Shown one piece after another: positions 31,860 through 44,400 of a stretch of DNA of 64,000 nucleotides. Source of the DNA: Charina bottae (lineage: Eukaryota > Chordata > Lepidosauria > Squamata > Charinaidae); NCBI GenBank assembly GCA_023362775.1, contig JALMGJ010000002.1, forward strand, positions 74,377,414-74,441,413, in the 5' to 3' direction. The first letter of the stretch is position 1. Each line of letters opens with the position of its first letter. Below the pieces are notes generated by a model. The model had not been told where the DNA came from. It did not search any database and saw nothing but the letters and a program-made list of their open reading frames with translations. The translations under genes and the position numbers were made by a program.

Positions 31860-32127
31860 GGAAAGCGCGAGGGCTGCCTCCTCAAATTTATAAGAAGCGC
31901 TGAGCGCTGATTGGCTGCGAGAAGGAGCGAGAAGCTCCTCCTCTTTTCTTACGCCCCAGCGCCATGTTATACTGAAAGCGGGGAGGAAGAGAGCGGCAAG
32001 TGGTGGTTGGTTAGGTAGTGGGTGGTGGCTGTGGGTTTGCGGACGCCGTGCATGGCGTTGAGGAAGGGGCGTCTCGCTGGGGGACAACGGCAGGGTAGTG
32101 TTTTCCTTGACTGTGTTGGGCAGCTGA
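31860..32127 (+). promoter_or_regulatory. TASOR: TASOR CpG-rich promoter and 5' UTR
   Basis: GC and CpG content rise sharply here. An inverted CCAAT box (ATTGGCTG at 31910-31917) lies about 200 bp before the ATG, and YY1-type ATGGCGG words occur at the start codon (32128) and in exon 1 (about 32257). No strong TATA box is positioned. This fits a housekeeping CpG-island promoter. The start site itself is not visible. Confidence 0.6.
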
Positions 32128-32494
32128 ATGGCGGATACCGCAGCTATGAGTGGCGGTGAAAAAGCGCCCGAGCTCTCTCAACGAGTGGAGGATAGCAGCG
32201 GCCTCTTCGGTGGGGAGAACGGAGCTGCAGCAGCCGAAGCGGACGATTGCACACAAAATGGCGGCCGCTCTGAGAGAAGCCGAAATGATGAGGAGTCGCT
32301 GCTAGGGGCTGCCGCCGTAGAGGACAGGGACTCCCCGCGGAGTGGCCACCGCAAGACTGGGGTCACCGCGGCCCTCGAGCAGGCACAGCCACAGCCCCTT
32401 AGCGAGGGGCTGGGGACCTCGCTCCTCAGAGCCCCGGAAGATCTGCCTCTTAAGAAAAACTTTCAGATTCCCAGGAAGAGCAGAGAAAAGAAAG
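32128..32494 (+). CDS. TASOR: TASOR exon 1
   Basis: Starts [12 protein letters not shown] and ends SREKK plus one base at the donor AAAG/GTTGTT (phase 1). The leader is Ala/Gly/Glu-rich and poorly conserved. The open frame continues into the intron to 32739 but loses similarity at the donor. Confidence 0.9.
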
Positions 32495-35400
32495 GTTGTT
32501 TCCTCGGATCCCCACCCTCACCCCCTTCCTTTTCCTTCCTCCCGCTTTCCCCCTTTAGCTCCGCATACATGGTGGCATCTCGCACCGCTGCATGCAGCTG
32601 CTGGCGGGTGTGGAGAAAGCCGCGTCCAGGCAGCCTCGCAGAGGGGCGAGCGAGAGCGATTCGGGCAAACGATTGTACCTCGCAGGGAAGAAAAGAGAAA
32701 GAGAGAGGCTTTTGGAAAACGCAACCCGCTCGGGTTTGAAATGGCTTCGTTAGAACCGGAAGAGTCTGAATGCGATTTGGGGGGCTGGGAAAAGGCTGGA
32801 TGCCGCCGCAAGTCCGATGCTCGCGGAAGAGATGGCTCTTTAGGAAGCTTGACTTGGCCCCTTCACGCTCTCTGCAATAGAGGGAAGTCCTCCGCTTAGA
32901 GGTTAGGCGGGTGACACTGTTAAACGCGTTCACTTCCGTGAGATACTCTAGATGAATTTCCTTCTCCTTACAAGGCGCGCTTTCTCCCTCGTTTTGCGGG
33001 ACGGAAGTGGTTCTGCGCCACGTGCCCCTCAAAGAAAGCTTAGTTGCTCAATTCTAGCGCTCTTGGTGTCTGATCTTGCCTTGTAAATGTGGCCTTTTGT
33101 GGCAACGCACAAAACTTTTTATCTTCAGTTAGCTTTAACTGAAAATCTACTTTGAATCTTTTTCTTCAAAAGTGGATTATTTCTTAAACCTCAGTAAAGA
33201 TAGGGAGGGGAGGGATCATCTGTTCTTAGGAGATTTATAAATACCACTGTCTAGTTCTCATTCTTTGAGAAGACTCATCAACTTAAGCAGTGTTAGAATA
33301 GACTTACCTTGTATAAGGAGAAAGGCAAGGTAGGTCGATTTGACCCCTTCTTGAAGCTGACATCTCTGCTCTACATAACACAGGTGAATCAAATGTTCTG
33401 TTAGGTTGAGAATCTTCCTTGATTATCATCTTAAAGAAAAATGGGCCAAACAGTGCCTTTTTGATTTACTTTAAAAATCGTGATCTCGGGAATATTTTAG
33501 AGAGAAAACCAAAAGAGCAATCCAGATTCATACTCTTACAGACATCTCAAAGACTTGGTTCTGTTACAAATAATCAGGCTTGAGTTCTGAAATATGGATT
33601 GCACTAGTGCCAATTTTTAATCAGTTGCCATTGTGAATTCTTTATAGAAGATACAAGGATCTCTGTAGGTTCTGGAAGATACTTTTATCACTGCAACATT
33701 TGTTGCTATTTCTTTTAACTAAATGTACTTCAGAACACATTGCTTTTTAATAGATTTAATGCTGCAGTTAATTATTTAGACAGCAATTGTCTTTTTCCTC
33801 TTAAAGATTATTCTGATTTGATCTGTATTCCAATATTGGGACAATCTTAGCCCTTGTGTTCACGTCTTGACTATGGAAAATTATTGTCCCATGGCATAAA
33901 GAGATGTGCCAGCCCTCCTCATAAATGTCTGTTCAATTTGTAAATAGCCAAAGATGCTTCATGAAGGATGATCATTCTGTGTTGGAATAGTTAGGGAAGA
34001 TTGAAATTAGATACTTACATTTTTGGATGAAATAGAACATATAAGCTGTGATAGTTATTTTTGTTAAAAATTAAGACCCTGAATTTAGAAAAGTCTTTTT
34101 AGAAAGTTTCAGATGAAAATTTCATTTCTTTGGCATCACTTATGTGTCTTCAGTGGAAAATGATAATCTGGGTCAATTTGGCCTTGGGGTTATTGATAAT
34201 ATTTGAATCCCAGACTTCAAGAAATAGAGAAGAAAATTTCTTCATAGACTTACCCTGGTATGGGTTTAGCTTCAGAACTGGAACCATGTAGACAATCTTG
34301 GATCTTTTGGAAGCACATTTCTATTGGTGCTAAAAAAAAATTTTTTAAACACAATACTGTAAAATTTACATCTGTTGAACAATGTTATTTAAGATAAATT
34401 TAAATTTAGTAAGAAAAATGGAGGAAGATAAATTGTAAACAAATGCTGGCCATCACCTTACCGTATTTTTTTAAATAAAGCAATGAAGCCTAATAAACAA
34501 GAGGTGGAATATGATATTGTGGGAACCATTCTGTCCAGAGAATTGTAAAAAATGTTTGCTTCAAAAAAGAGCAAAGCAATGAAGAAACTAATAGAGGGAT
34601 TATGTAATTAGTCTCTTCCCAGAGATTGCTTGTGGCGAGTTAGAACTCCTTGGGGACGAATGAGAGGGAAATACAATGTTTCTTTCAGAGGGATGAACTA
34701 GAGAATAATCCGTAAAGAGCTGAAATGTGACTTTTTGAAAAAAGCTTCCAAGGTCAAGAATGTTTGAGACCATTTCATAGAATAGAGTGGTATGAGAAGT
34801 ATAAGTTCAAACTTTAAGCCACATTAAGCGAAGAACTTTTTTAATTTTGGAGTTTTGGTGATAGTTCTATGCATTCTAATGTAAGGAAGACAGTGATTAG
34901 TGCATTTTCTAGAAAAATGGTAATATATACAAAGAGCATTCCTGTGAACCAATGTTGCAACTCTGAAATTCTTGTTCTGGATGGAGTAACTTAACTAGAT
35001 AGAGATAAATAGATGTATTTCTGAGGAAGCAATTTGAAGCATCTCTTGAACATGAATGCTTAACATTGATTATATAGAAGGTGAGAAAAAATCTCTCTTC
35101 ATCCAAGTTTATATCATGGCTCACTTGTTAATAGAATGTAGTATTGTATGCAAAAGCTCTTACATTAAATCTTCATCACCTTGAGATTTCATACCCATTT
35201 TGCAACATAAGATGGGATATCCATCATTCTGAGATTCTGGCATTCTGCTTCTCAGTCAGATTAGGCAGTGTTGAATTAACAAATATTTTAGGGGTGTTCA
35301 TTAGATTTTTAATGTTCTGAGCATTCAAAAGAAAGTGATTATACATAACATTTTTTCATAAAAGCCAAAAAATAGGAAAGTTCTCATAGAATCTGGAATT

Positions 35401-38400
35401 TTTAACATTATTATTCTAATTCTTTAAATTAGGAATCCAGACTACAAATCTGAACACTCTTGTTTCATTTTGTTCAGATATCTTTTTCATTTATACTACT
35501 TATACTGCTTTATGTTCATTCTTTGATTTAATGAACAAAATCTTATACATATAATTCCCCATCATATTTTGTGAAAGAATCGGCTTTATTGAAGATTGAA
35601 AACAATCTAAAAATAATTCTTGATTATGCAAAGACATGTTTTCCTTTTCTATGCAGGTTTCTAATATAAATATTATGTATGAAGTAAGTTGAATCAAATT
35701 TAATGCTGACCTTTGTTTATTATGCCATTGATAGAATATGTAACAGGGAGATTCAATTTTTTTCATAGATCTTGCTTTTTCTTGGGTTACCTATTTTCTG
35801 CAATAATTAAAACAATATCAAAGACCACGTATAACAGTTACAATGATACAATGCACAATCTATGAATATAAGATGATATAGAAAGAGGTGAAGATCTATG
35901 AAACAGTGTTCATATGCTGAAGAATAGGCAATCTGCTATCATGGACATTTCCAAACCAAATGTTAGAGGCGGCTACATTTGTATCTATATTCTTGGGCAC
36001 AGTAACCTTGGTATCTGTGTCAGTTGCTACAAAGAATAAATTACTTTGGTTTTTAAAGCTTAAAAAGTTAAATATGGAGCTTATCAGGTTTCTTTCTGAA
36101 ATGCAATTTTTAAACATGGTCATGACTCCTTTTTTCTCCGCTGTTTCCTGTTCTCTTTCCTAAATTGAGTTCCATGAATCCCTTGATCTTGAATGTTGAG
36201 AATTTTTGAGAACATGGAAAAACGGGTGCCTATGCCATTGCACTGAATTGTACTATTTCTGAAAAAGGATAAACATTCCATTTCACAGCCCACCTGCTCT
36301 TCACATTAATTACATTCTATCCCATATGCTACCTGTTATATAGAGATAATTCAGAGAAGCACCGTTTTAAACTTTTAAAAGTAAAACAAAAGCCTTGCAT
36401 AAGGAAATTTCTGTTGCTCCCCTTCCCCACACCCAGTGCACATACCCAGCTCTGCCCTGACTTGATGTGGTACGTGGCAAAACAGGTGTTTTAGATTACA
36501 ACATCATTTCTGATAGTTAACCATGGTGACAGTTGTAATCTAAGACATCTGGAGCTATCACTTTGGCTATGGCTAATAACATGCTGAGCATTTATATATT
36601 ATATCTGAAGTTTGAGAAACTGTTTAGCCAAATTACTTCATATAATTATAGTTTGACAGATAAGACAGAAATTAGGAATGAGTATTTTGAAAAATACAGA
36701 TCATTACTGTTGAGGTGAACATAACAAAAAAAAGTAACAAAAACACAAATGGCCAGAGGTTTGAAAAAAACCTATACTTGCTAATATTTGGACTCTTTTA
36801 AGTTAATGTTAAATTTTCCCAGCATACTGAAGTCACATTGTAACTGACTAATGGTTCTAGAATTTTACTATGTAGTTGATCACAGAATGTGAACTACTGA
36901 TTTTCAGTAAGTAAAATTAAAGATAATGGCTTTAAAACTGGATAAAATGGAAGGGGGAGGGAATTAACTAACTCCCCCTTCAATTAGACTTTTTAAATAA
37001 TAATTAGACTTACAATAAATACAGTCAAGTTGGAATTCATACAAGCTAGTCAAATATTAAAATATTTGTTCAGGTGGTAGTTAATTTCTATAGTTTGAAT
37101 ATTTATCAGATTTATTACCCACTGCAATCAAATGAATTAATGGCATGCAGCATCTTCTAGTTTTTATCTTTTTTGTTTTTATCCGTTCAGTCGTGTCCGA
37201 TTCTCTGAGGCTGCCTGGACAAGTCCCTGCAGTTTTCTTGGCAAGGTTTTTCAGAAGTGGTTTGCCCTTGCCTTCTTCCTAGGGCTGAGAGAAAGTGACT
37301 GGCCCAAGGTCACCCAGCTGGCTTTGTGCCTAAGGTGGGACTAGACCTCATGGTCTTCTGGTTTCTAGCCTGATGCCTTAACCACTACACCAAATTGGCT
37401 CTCATTCTAGTACTCTTCTAGTACATCACATTAAAACAATTATGATATAGTAAAACAAAACTAAAATATGCATATAACCAAATATGTAATAGACATAAAA
37501 AACCCACTAAAAACAGCAATAAGTGAAACAAATAAATAGATTGTAACAGAAACAAATCAAACACTTCTGATAAGTTTATGAAAAGTTATTAAAGTGTAAG
37601 CTAATAGTATCTCAGGGGGAAGAGTATTCCACAAAGGAAACACTGCAAGAAAAAAGCAGTGCCTGCAAGCCCCCATCCCTTTACCTTATGAAAGCGGGGG
37701 GGGGGGGGAATTAAAATGTTTTTCTGGGAAGGATTGAGACTGGTTGGGGATGCGTTTGAATATAATATCCAAACCATATTTATTTCTGTGATAAAATGTT
37801 TCCTTTTAACTACTGCTGGCTCCTAGAAAACTGCTCAGATATTTATGCAGTATATATAATCATGATTTGTTTACTTTATTGAGTATAAGTCAAATATGGT
37901 AAATAAAATCACCGTTGATTTGAGAGAAGTAGAAAAGTTTTTGGAACATCATCTGGTCCTAAAAAAGTCAATGGCATTATTTTGGATTTAATTGTTTTTT
38001 TTTTTAAAAAAAACATAAAGTTGAATCTGCTTAGTTCTTGGATGTAAGAACATCAGAAAATTCTAGAGCTATAGAGTAGATGGGGAAGTTGAAAAACATC
38101 CTGGAAGAATGCAATAAATACAAGGAAATTAAATTTTATCAGCAGGAGTCAAACTCTACTCAAGGGAGTCTTACCCTTTTTTTACAATTTATTCATAGGA
38201 ATAACTGATCATATCAGTGTTAATGCTGTGAAATAATTTTCCAATCCATTTAATAGTTGCTGCATTGGAACAATTCCATGCTGCAAAAATATATAATTGC
38301 AATATGTTGGAGTTCTTAACATTAAGAGTTCTTGTTTGTAGCAGTATACCAGAATTGTTGGGTTAGCCTGATTGGTTGGATAGAAGCAGCATGTTTGTGC

Positions 38401-41400
38401 ATTGCTCCACTATTTTATGAATAAATAACATAATCCAGAAATAGAATATTTGCTGAACCTAGTATATTGGTTTGATACTTCAAAACAATCCAAAATGTAT
38501 AAGCCAAGAACAAAGTCTGTTTTTTACTAAGAATTAAGGAGATCCAGAAGGTTCAGTCACACAATGGGAAGAATAAAGGAACAAGTAAGCCATTTACATT
38601 AACATGTTATTTTGCAGTAAGCCAGGCTAAACCAACAATTGTGGTTTATTATTTTGAATAATGGTGTAGGAGAAGCAGCTTTTCACCTAAGCGCCTCATG
38701 CTTTTCTATGCTATTAGGATAATAGGTTTCAGATTTACTAACTCACGTTTTAACCCACTCCTTTTATCTTTACCTTAGAGTTTTATGGATAGAATGTTTT
38801 AGTTTTATGTTTTAGTTTCTAAAGTTTTATAAGTTTTAATAAGTACCAGGAGTGACCATTTCCTATTGAGGGAATGATAATTTTTTCTCTCTGTAGCTCT
38901 TTTTCAGCCCATAACAAAAGAAACCCGTGAATTTGAAGACATTGTGAACATTTTGCATTCATCATATTTAGATATCCTTTCAAAGGACAGATTCACATAC
39001 AAAAAAGCCAGTTTGGTTCATAGTGAACTGTTGGAGAAGGAGGTGAGTATATATTATCAATGTACATAATTAAGTGCTATGCATGCAGAAACTTCAGATA
39101 TATCCAGAGAGTACTGGAAAAGCTCCTGCCTGAAACCAGTAGAGCTTATTTAGATGATTGAAGTTATGATGGTATGCTTCAGTAATGTAAAAGTAAAGCA
39201 AAAGTTATAAAAATGTATTTCCATTCTGAAACCTTTTAATTTTAGTATTGTACATATTGAAGAGAGCCAGTTTGGTATAGTAGTTAAGGTGCCATGCCTT
39301 AGGCATGAAGCCATCTGCGTGACCTTGGGCCAGTCACTCTCCCTCAGCCCTAGGAAGGAGGCAATGGCAAACCACTTCTGAAAAAAAACCTTGCCAAGAA
39401 AACTGCAGGGACTGGTCCAGGCAGTTGCTAGGAGTCAGCACTGACTCAAAGGCACACACACATTCACACATATTGAAAGAATACATGAAATGGAAGCTTA
39501 TTCTTGTCATTGCAATTAAAAAGTACTCCTATTTTTTTAAAAAATAGTTTTATTATATTGTTATAAGACACATATATGATATTTTGATACAGTGGTATTT
39601 ATATAGTGTTGACTAGAGGTTATTAACACACTAATGTTTAGATAATTTAGACCAATAAAAATTAAAAAATAGATCAGTATTATGGCTGTTGTGGGTCTTC
39701 CGGGCTGTGTGGCCGTGTTCTGGAAGTTGTGGTTCCTAACGTTTCGCCAGCATCTGTGGCCAGCATCTTCAGAGGGCAGGAGCACAGATAGAAGCAAAAT
39801 CTCTGTCTATCTGTGCTCCTGCCCTCCGAAGATGCTGGCCACAGATGCTGGCGAAACGTTAGGAACCACAACTTCCAGAACACGGCCACACAGCCCGGAA
39901 GACCCACAACAGCCATCGAACTCCGGCCGTGAAAGCCTTCGACAATACATAGATCAGTATTAACTATAATTTAAAATGTTGATGTTAATAAGCATAGGAT
40001 TATTTAGCTTTTATATCCAAAGCTGAATATAACATTAAGAAGCAGCTGCAAATTACATCAAAATATTTGTTAAACAATAAAAGTTTCAGTTTTAAGCTGA
40101 TTACTTAATATTAAGGTCTCCACTGTACTGTTACTTAAAAAACTCCTAATTTTGTTTTTTCTATATGTAATATTGTCAAAAATAATTAATTGTAAATTAT
40201 GTTTATACATACATGTACATATGTGTGTGTGCGTGTATGCTTAAAGTTGATAAGAGCTACATAAATACATGAATTGTATATAGGAGCTGAAAATTACAGT
40301 GCTGAAGTTTTATGTGTACAATGCAACTCTTTGTATTCTAGTTCTAACATGAATAATACTTATTGATGACATTCCCCATAGGAGTATGTAATATGTACAT
40401 TGTGTAAATACTCAGTTCATACGCACAGTTGTAGATTTTCATTTTAGGTATAGAATTTTGAGTATCAAGTATCAGATTTGCAAGTTGCATGAGAATGGCA
40501 ATTTATTTGCAAAAAAAGAATATTTTGCTTCCCCATGCCTTCCCTTCAGAAGTTTGGAGTACTTTATTTATTTTATTTATTTTTTATCCCACCTTTATTA
40601 TTTTTATAAATAACTCAAGGCGGCAAACATACCTAATACTCCTTCTTCCTCCTATTTTCCCCACAACAACAACCCTGTGAGGTGAGTTGGGCTGAGAGAG
40701 AGTGACTGGCCCAAGGTCACCCAGCCGGCTTTCATGCCTAAGGCGGGACTAGAACTCTCAGTGTCCTGGTTTCTAGCCCGTTGCCTTAACCACTAGACCA
40801 AACCTCTCCATCGCAGATCCACAGCATATGCTGCTCAGGCAAATGTCTGAATGTTATGGGGGGGGGGGGATGTTGGGGATAGGATGCCCACATTTCAGTA
40901 ACAAAGAGGATATATTTTTTTTTAATATTCTGAAATGTTTTCTATCCCACTTTTGCCTCTCAAAAGAGGCTATATATCAAGAGACTTTATTATAAAGTTA
41001 AAACTAGAACATAATAATAGCATATTACAAATGCAAATTATGTACAGTCTTCCATTCAAGCATCCTTTTTGATCTAACTTATCTTCTTTATGTCTGTGTT
41101 CATCAGTCCTGAGTTCAGTCTGCTATAGTTAAACAAAGACTCAAATGTTATGTACAATTAAAAAGTAAAATTTGAATAAGCATTTTAGTAACTTTTTTTC
41201 GAGTCCCAAAATATGTCTGTCTTTTGTCACTTTCTTTACCTTTCTGCAAGATTTATGGGGTTTTAGTGTAGGCTATTAACTTTAAATGTGCTACTTTTTG
41301 TTCAATATATTGATATTTTGTCTTTTGAAAGTTCATAGAGAAACGAAAAGAATTGAAACAAGATGGCAGATCAGAAAAAGAGCTTGCTGAGGCATATGCA

Positions 41401-44400
41401 TTTCTAAAGGTTGATCGTTCGTTGGTAAGAATGTAATTTTTGTGAAGTAACTTCAAAAGTATCACTTGTTGGCCTTCTCCCCCAAGTCAACAGAGTTGAA
41501 TCATAAAAGAAAATAAATAAATAAACTGTCTGCGTATCTGGAAGAATGTTGTTAAGCAAATTCTTAATGTTGAGAAGTTAATGTTATATACTTGCTTCTA
41601 TAAAAGACAAATGTGAGGATGTAGAAGATTGTATTGTCGAAGGCTTTCACGGCCGGAGTTCAATGGCTGTTGTGGGTCTTCCGGGCTGTGTGGCCGTGTT
41701 CTGGAAGTTGTGGTTCCTAACGTTTCGCCAGCATCTGTGGCCAGCATCTTCAGAGGGCAGGAGCACAGACAGAAGCAAAATCACAGAGATTTTGCTTCTG
41801 TCTGTGCTCCTGCCCTCTGAAGATGCTGGCCACAGATGCTGGCGAAACGTTAGGAACCACAACTTCCAGAACACGGCCACACAGCCCGGAAGACCCACAA
41901 CAGCCATGTAGAAGATTGGTGGGTGGTGAACGTTTAGCAGTCAGACAAAACCTTATTGCTGCATGAACCTACCTTTCCTTCATTGGCAGGTTTTGTAATT
42001 TTGTGCCTCTGAAATAAAGTATGGAATTAGGCAAAATCTGCTTGTCACTTCAGTTTGGAGCAGGGTGAGAGATTTTTTGAGGCAAAAATGATCCCTTACA
42101 TCTTTTATCTGTATGGAGCTTGTGAGGTGGGGGTTAGAGGTTTATGTTGGCTGTGTGTTTGCTTGTACTTGGAATGACTACAGCAGAGCTTTCCAAACTC
42201 TGTCGGGACACGTTAGTGTGTCGGCTGCAGTGTCTGGCTGTGTCGCAGCTGCTGCTGCCTCCAAACCTGCCCTGCCAGGATTCTGTGCAGGTCCTAGTGC
42301 CTGCCTTGTGCCCTGCTGTAAGAGTGTGTTGTGAAATGATGCCCTGCTGTAAGAGCGTGTCATGAAATGATGCATGTCTAAAAAGTGTGTTACCAACATG
42401 AAAAGTTTGGAAAGCTCTGGACTACAGAGTAGGAGGGTTGTGCAGATTGTTTGAAAGAGATGCTTTAGAGCAGGGCTTTCCAAAGTTTTCCCGCGGCGAC
42501 ACACCAACCGCCGTTGGTGTGTCACCGCGGGAAAACCCGGAAGTGTCGCCGTTGTGGCAGCACACAAAAACCCGGAAGCGCTGCTGCCGCTTTCGGTTTT
42601 TGCACGCCGCCGTTGGTGTGTCGCCGTGGGAAAACCCGGAAGCGCTGATGATTGACAACCTGATGACGGGTTGTGTGGCGACACAACAGACTGTGTGTGG
42701 CAACACACTTTTGTGTCGCGACACACAGTTTGGAAAGCTCTGCTTTAGAGCATGGGTGTCTAACCTTTTGGCTTCCCTGGGCCACATTGAGTGAAGAGGA
42801 ATTGTCTTGGGCCACACATAAAATATATAATAAAACTTCATTTATTTTTTTAATATTTTTATTATAAAATTAAAAAAAAGAGGGCAACATAAAACTAGTG
42901 GGATATTTGATCTTGTTTTTGTGAAACTAGTGCATCAATGTCTGGTTTGATGAAAGTGGTTGCAATTCTCTGAGTTCTCAAGGTGCTTGTCAAAAATTTT
43001 AATCCTAACTTTACTCTTTGTGTGCTTCATCCTTGAAAATAGTTGCTCACAAATGTACATGCTGCCAAAAAGCGATGTCATGATTAAGGCGTGATTGTGA
43101 AGCGAGGGATATTTTTCTCTGGGAAGATAGGTCTTATAAAAATCCAGTAGAGAGACATGATCAAACTTTTCTTCAAGTTGAATGCCTGATTGTAACTCTA
43201 TGCATTCCATTTGAAAATTCGGAGGTAATGTAGTTATGTCGACTAAAAATGGAGTCGAAAAGATACCAAAATATTGATGATTTTTCCAGGAATCTTGAAA
43301 CCTGTTCTCAAATTCCTGTATCAAACCGAAAAGCAAGGCTGCATATTTCTCGCTGTTCACAGGACTGTGTTTAGCCAACGTATTAAAATGTATAAAATTA
43401 TTTTCCATAAGTTGAGCTTGCCATACTTTAAGTTTCATTTCAAATGCTGTTATGGTTTGAAACATTGCAGTGATAAGTTGGTTTTCACCTTGAAGACGCA
43501 TTCACCATCGGTAAATGGTTTTGATTTTTTTGCAGTCAGATTTGCTACCAAATAACTAGCTTTTATAATAGAGTCCTTTTGAGTTACGACTTTTTTTAAA
43601 AAAAATTGTTGAGACGACAGACTTTTTTTCAGTTCCGCTAATTTGTCTTTACGACAAATTCCTTGATACACTTCAAATTTGGAGCATGTTTTTCTGTATA
43701 ATGCCTTTTCAAATTGTAGTCTTTTAAAAATGACACATTTTCCCTACAAATTAAGCATAACACCTTAGTATTTGTCTCGACAAAAAAGTACTCATCTGTC
43801 CATTTTTCATTGAATACTCTTCCTTCATCCACGATTTTTCTTTTTTTCTTTTCTTTTTTGGGTTCTGTTTTCTGTTACAAAGACGTTGAAGCCATGCTGG
43901 AATAAATTTATTTAGGAATAAATATTTTTTTTAAGAAATAACACAAGCCCATCGTAAATTGTTAGGTAGGCAAATAAACAAAGCAAAGTTTAATAAATAA
44001 GAAAACTTACATGTCTACTTAATAATAATAACAATAAACACCTGTCATCACAGAACACATGTAGGTAGGTTGAAATATTATATATAACGCCAAGTTGCCA
44101 CAAGCTGACGTGTGTAGCGGGCGGCAGCAGCGTTAGCACTGCACTGCCCCTTCCCCTACACAGCGTTCCGTTGTTTCTACCTATGCAGTCCGCGCTCGAG
44201 CACCGCGCGCTTGAGTCACGAAAAAAATAGCAAAATGTTAAAAGTTTACGATTTTTTGGGGCTGCATGTGGCCGATGGGCCACGGGTTGGACACGCCTGT
44301 TTTAGAGCATGTGGTAATGTAGAATTAAGTACTTGTTTTTGAATTGTTAATGCAGCCACATCTTTCCATGTTCCGCTTGGTGCTATCTCCATATGCATGT

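Noticed and set aside
32463..33032. Minus-strand and alternative-frame open frames over the TASOR promoter and exon 1
   Set aside because: They overlap a CpG island and TASOR exon 1 with no family resemblance or splice logic. A divergent non-coding transcript is possible but not shown.
37181..40807. tRNA-like segments with A and B boxes
   Set aside because: They lack a cloverleaf and are followed by SINE bodies and LINE-like tails, so they are SINEs, not tRNA genes.
39561..41911. Near-identical 78-93 codon frames ([14 protein letters not shown] type) on both strands
   Set aside because: They are translations of the Penelope-derived palindromes, which read the same on both strands; no protein is implied.
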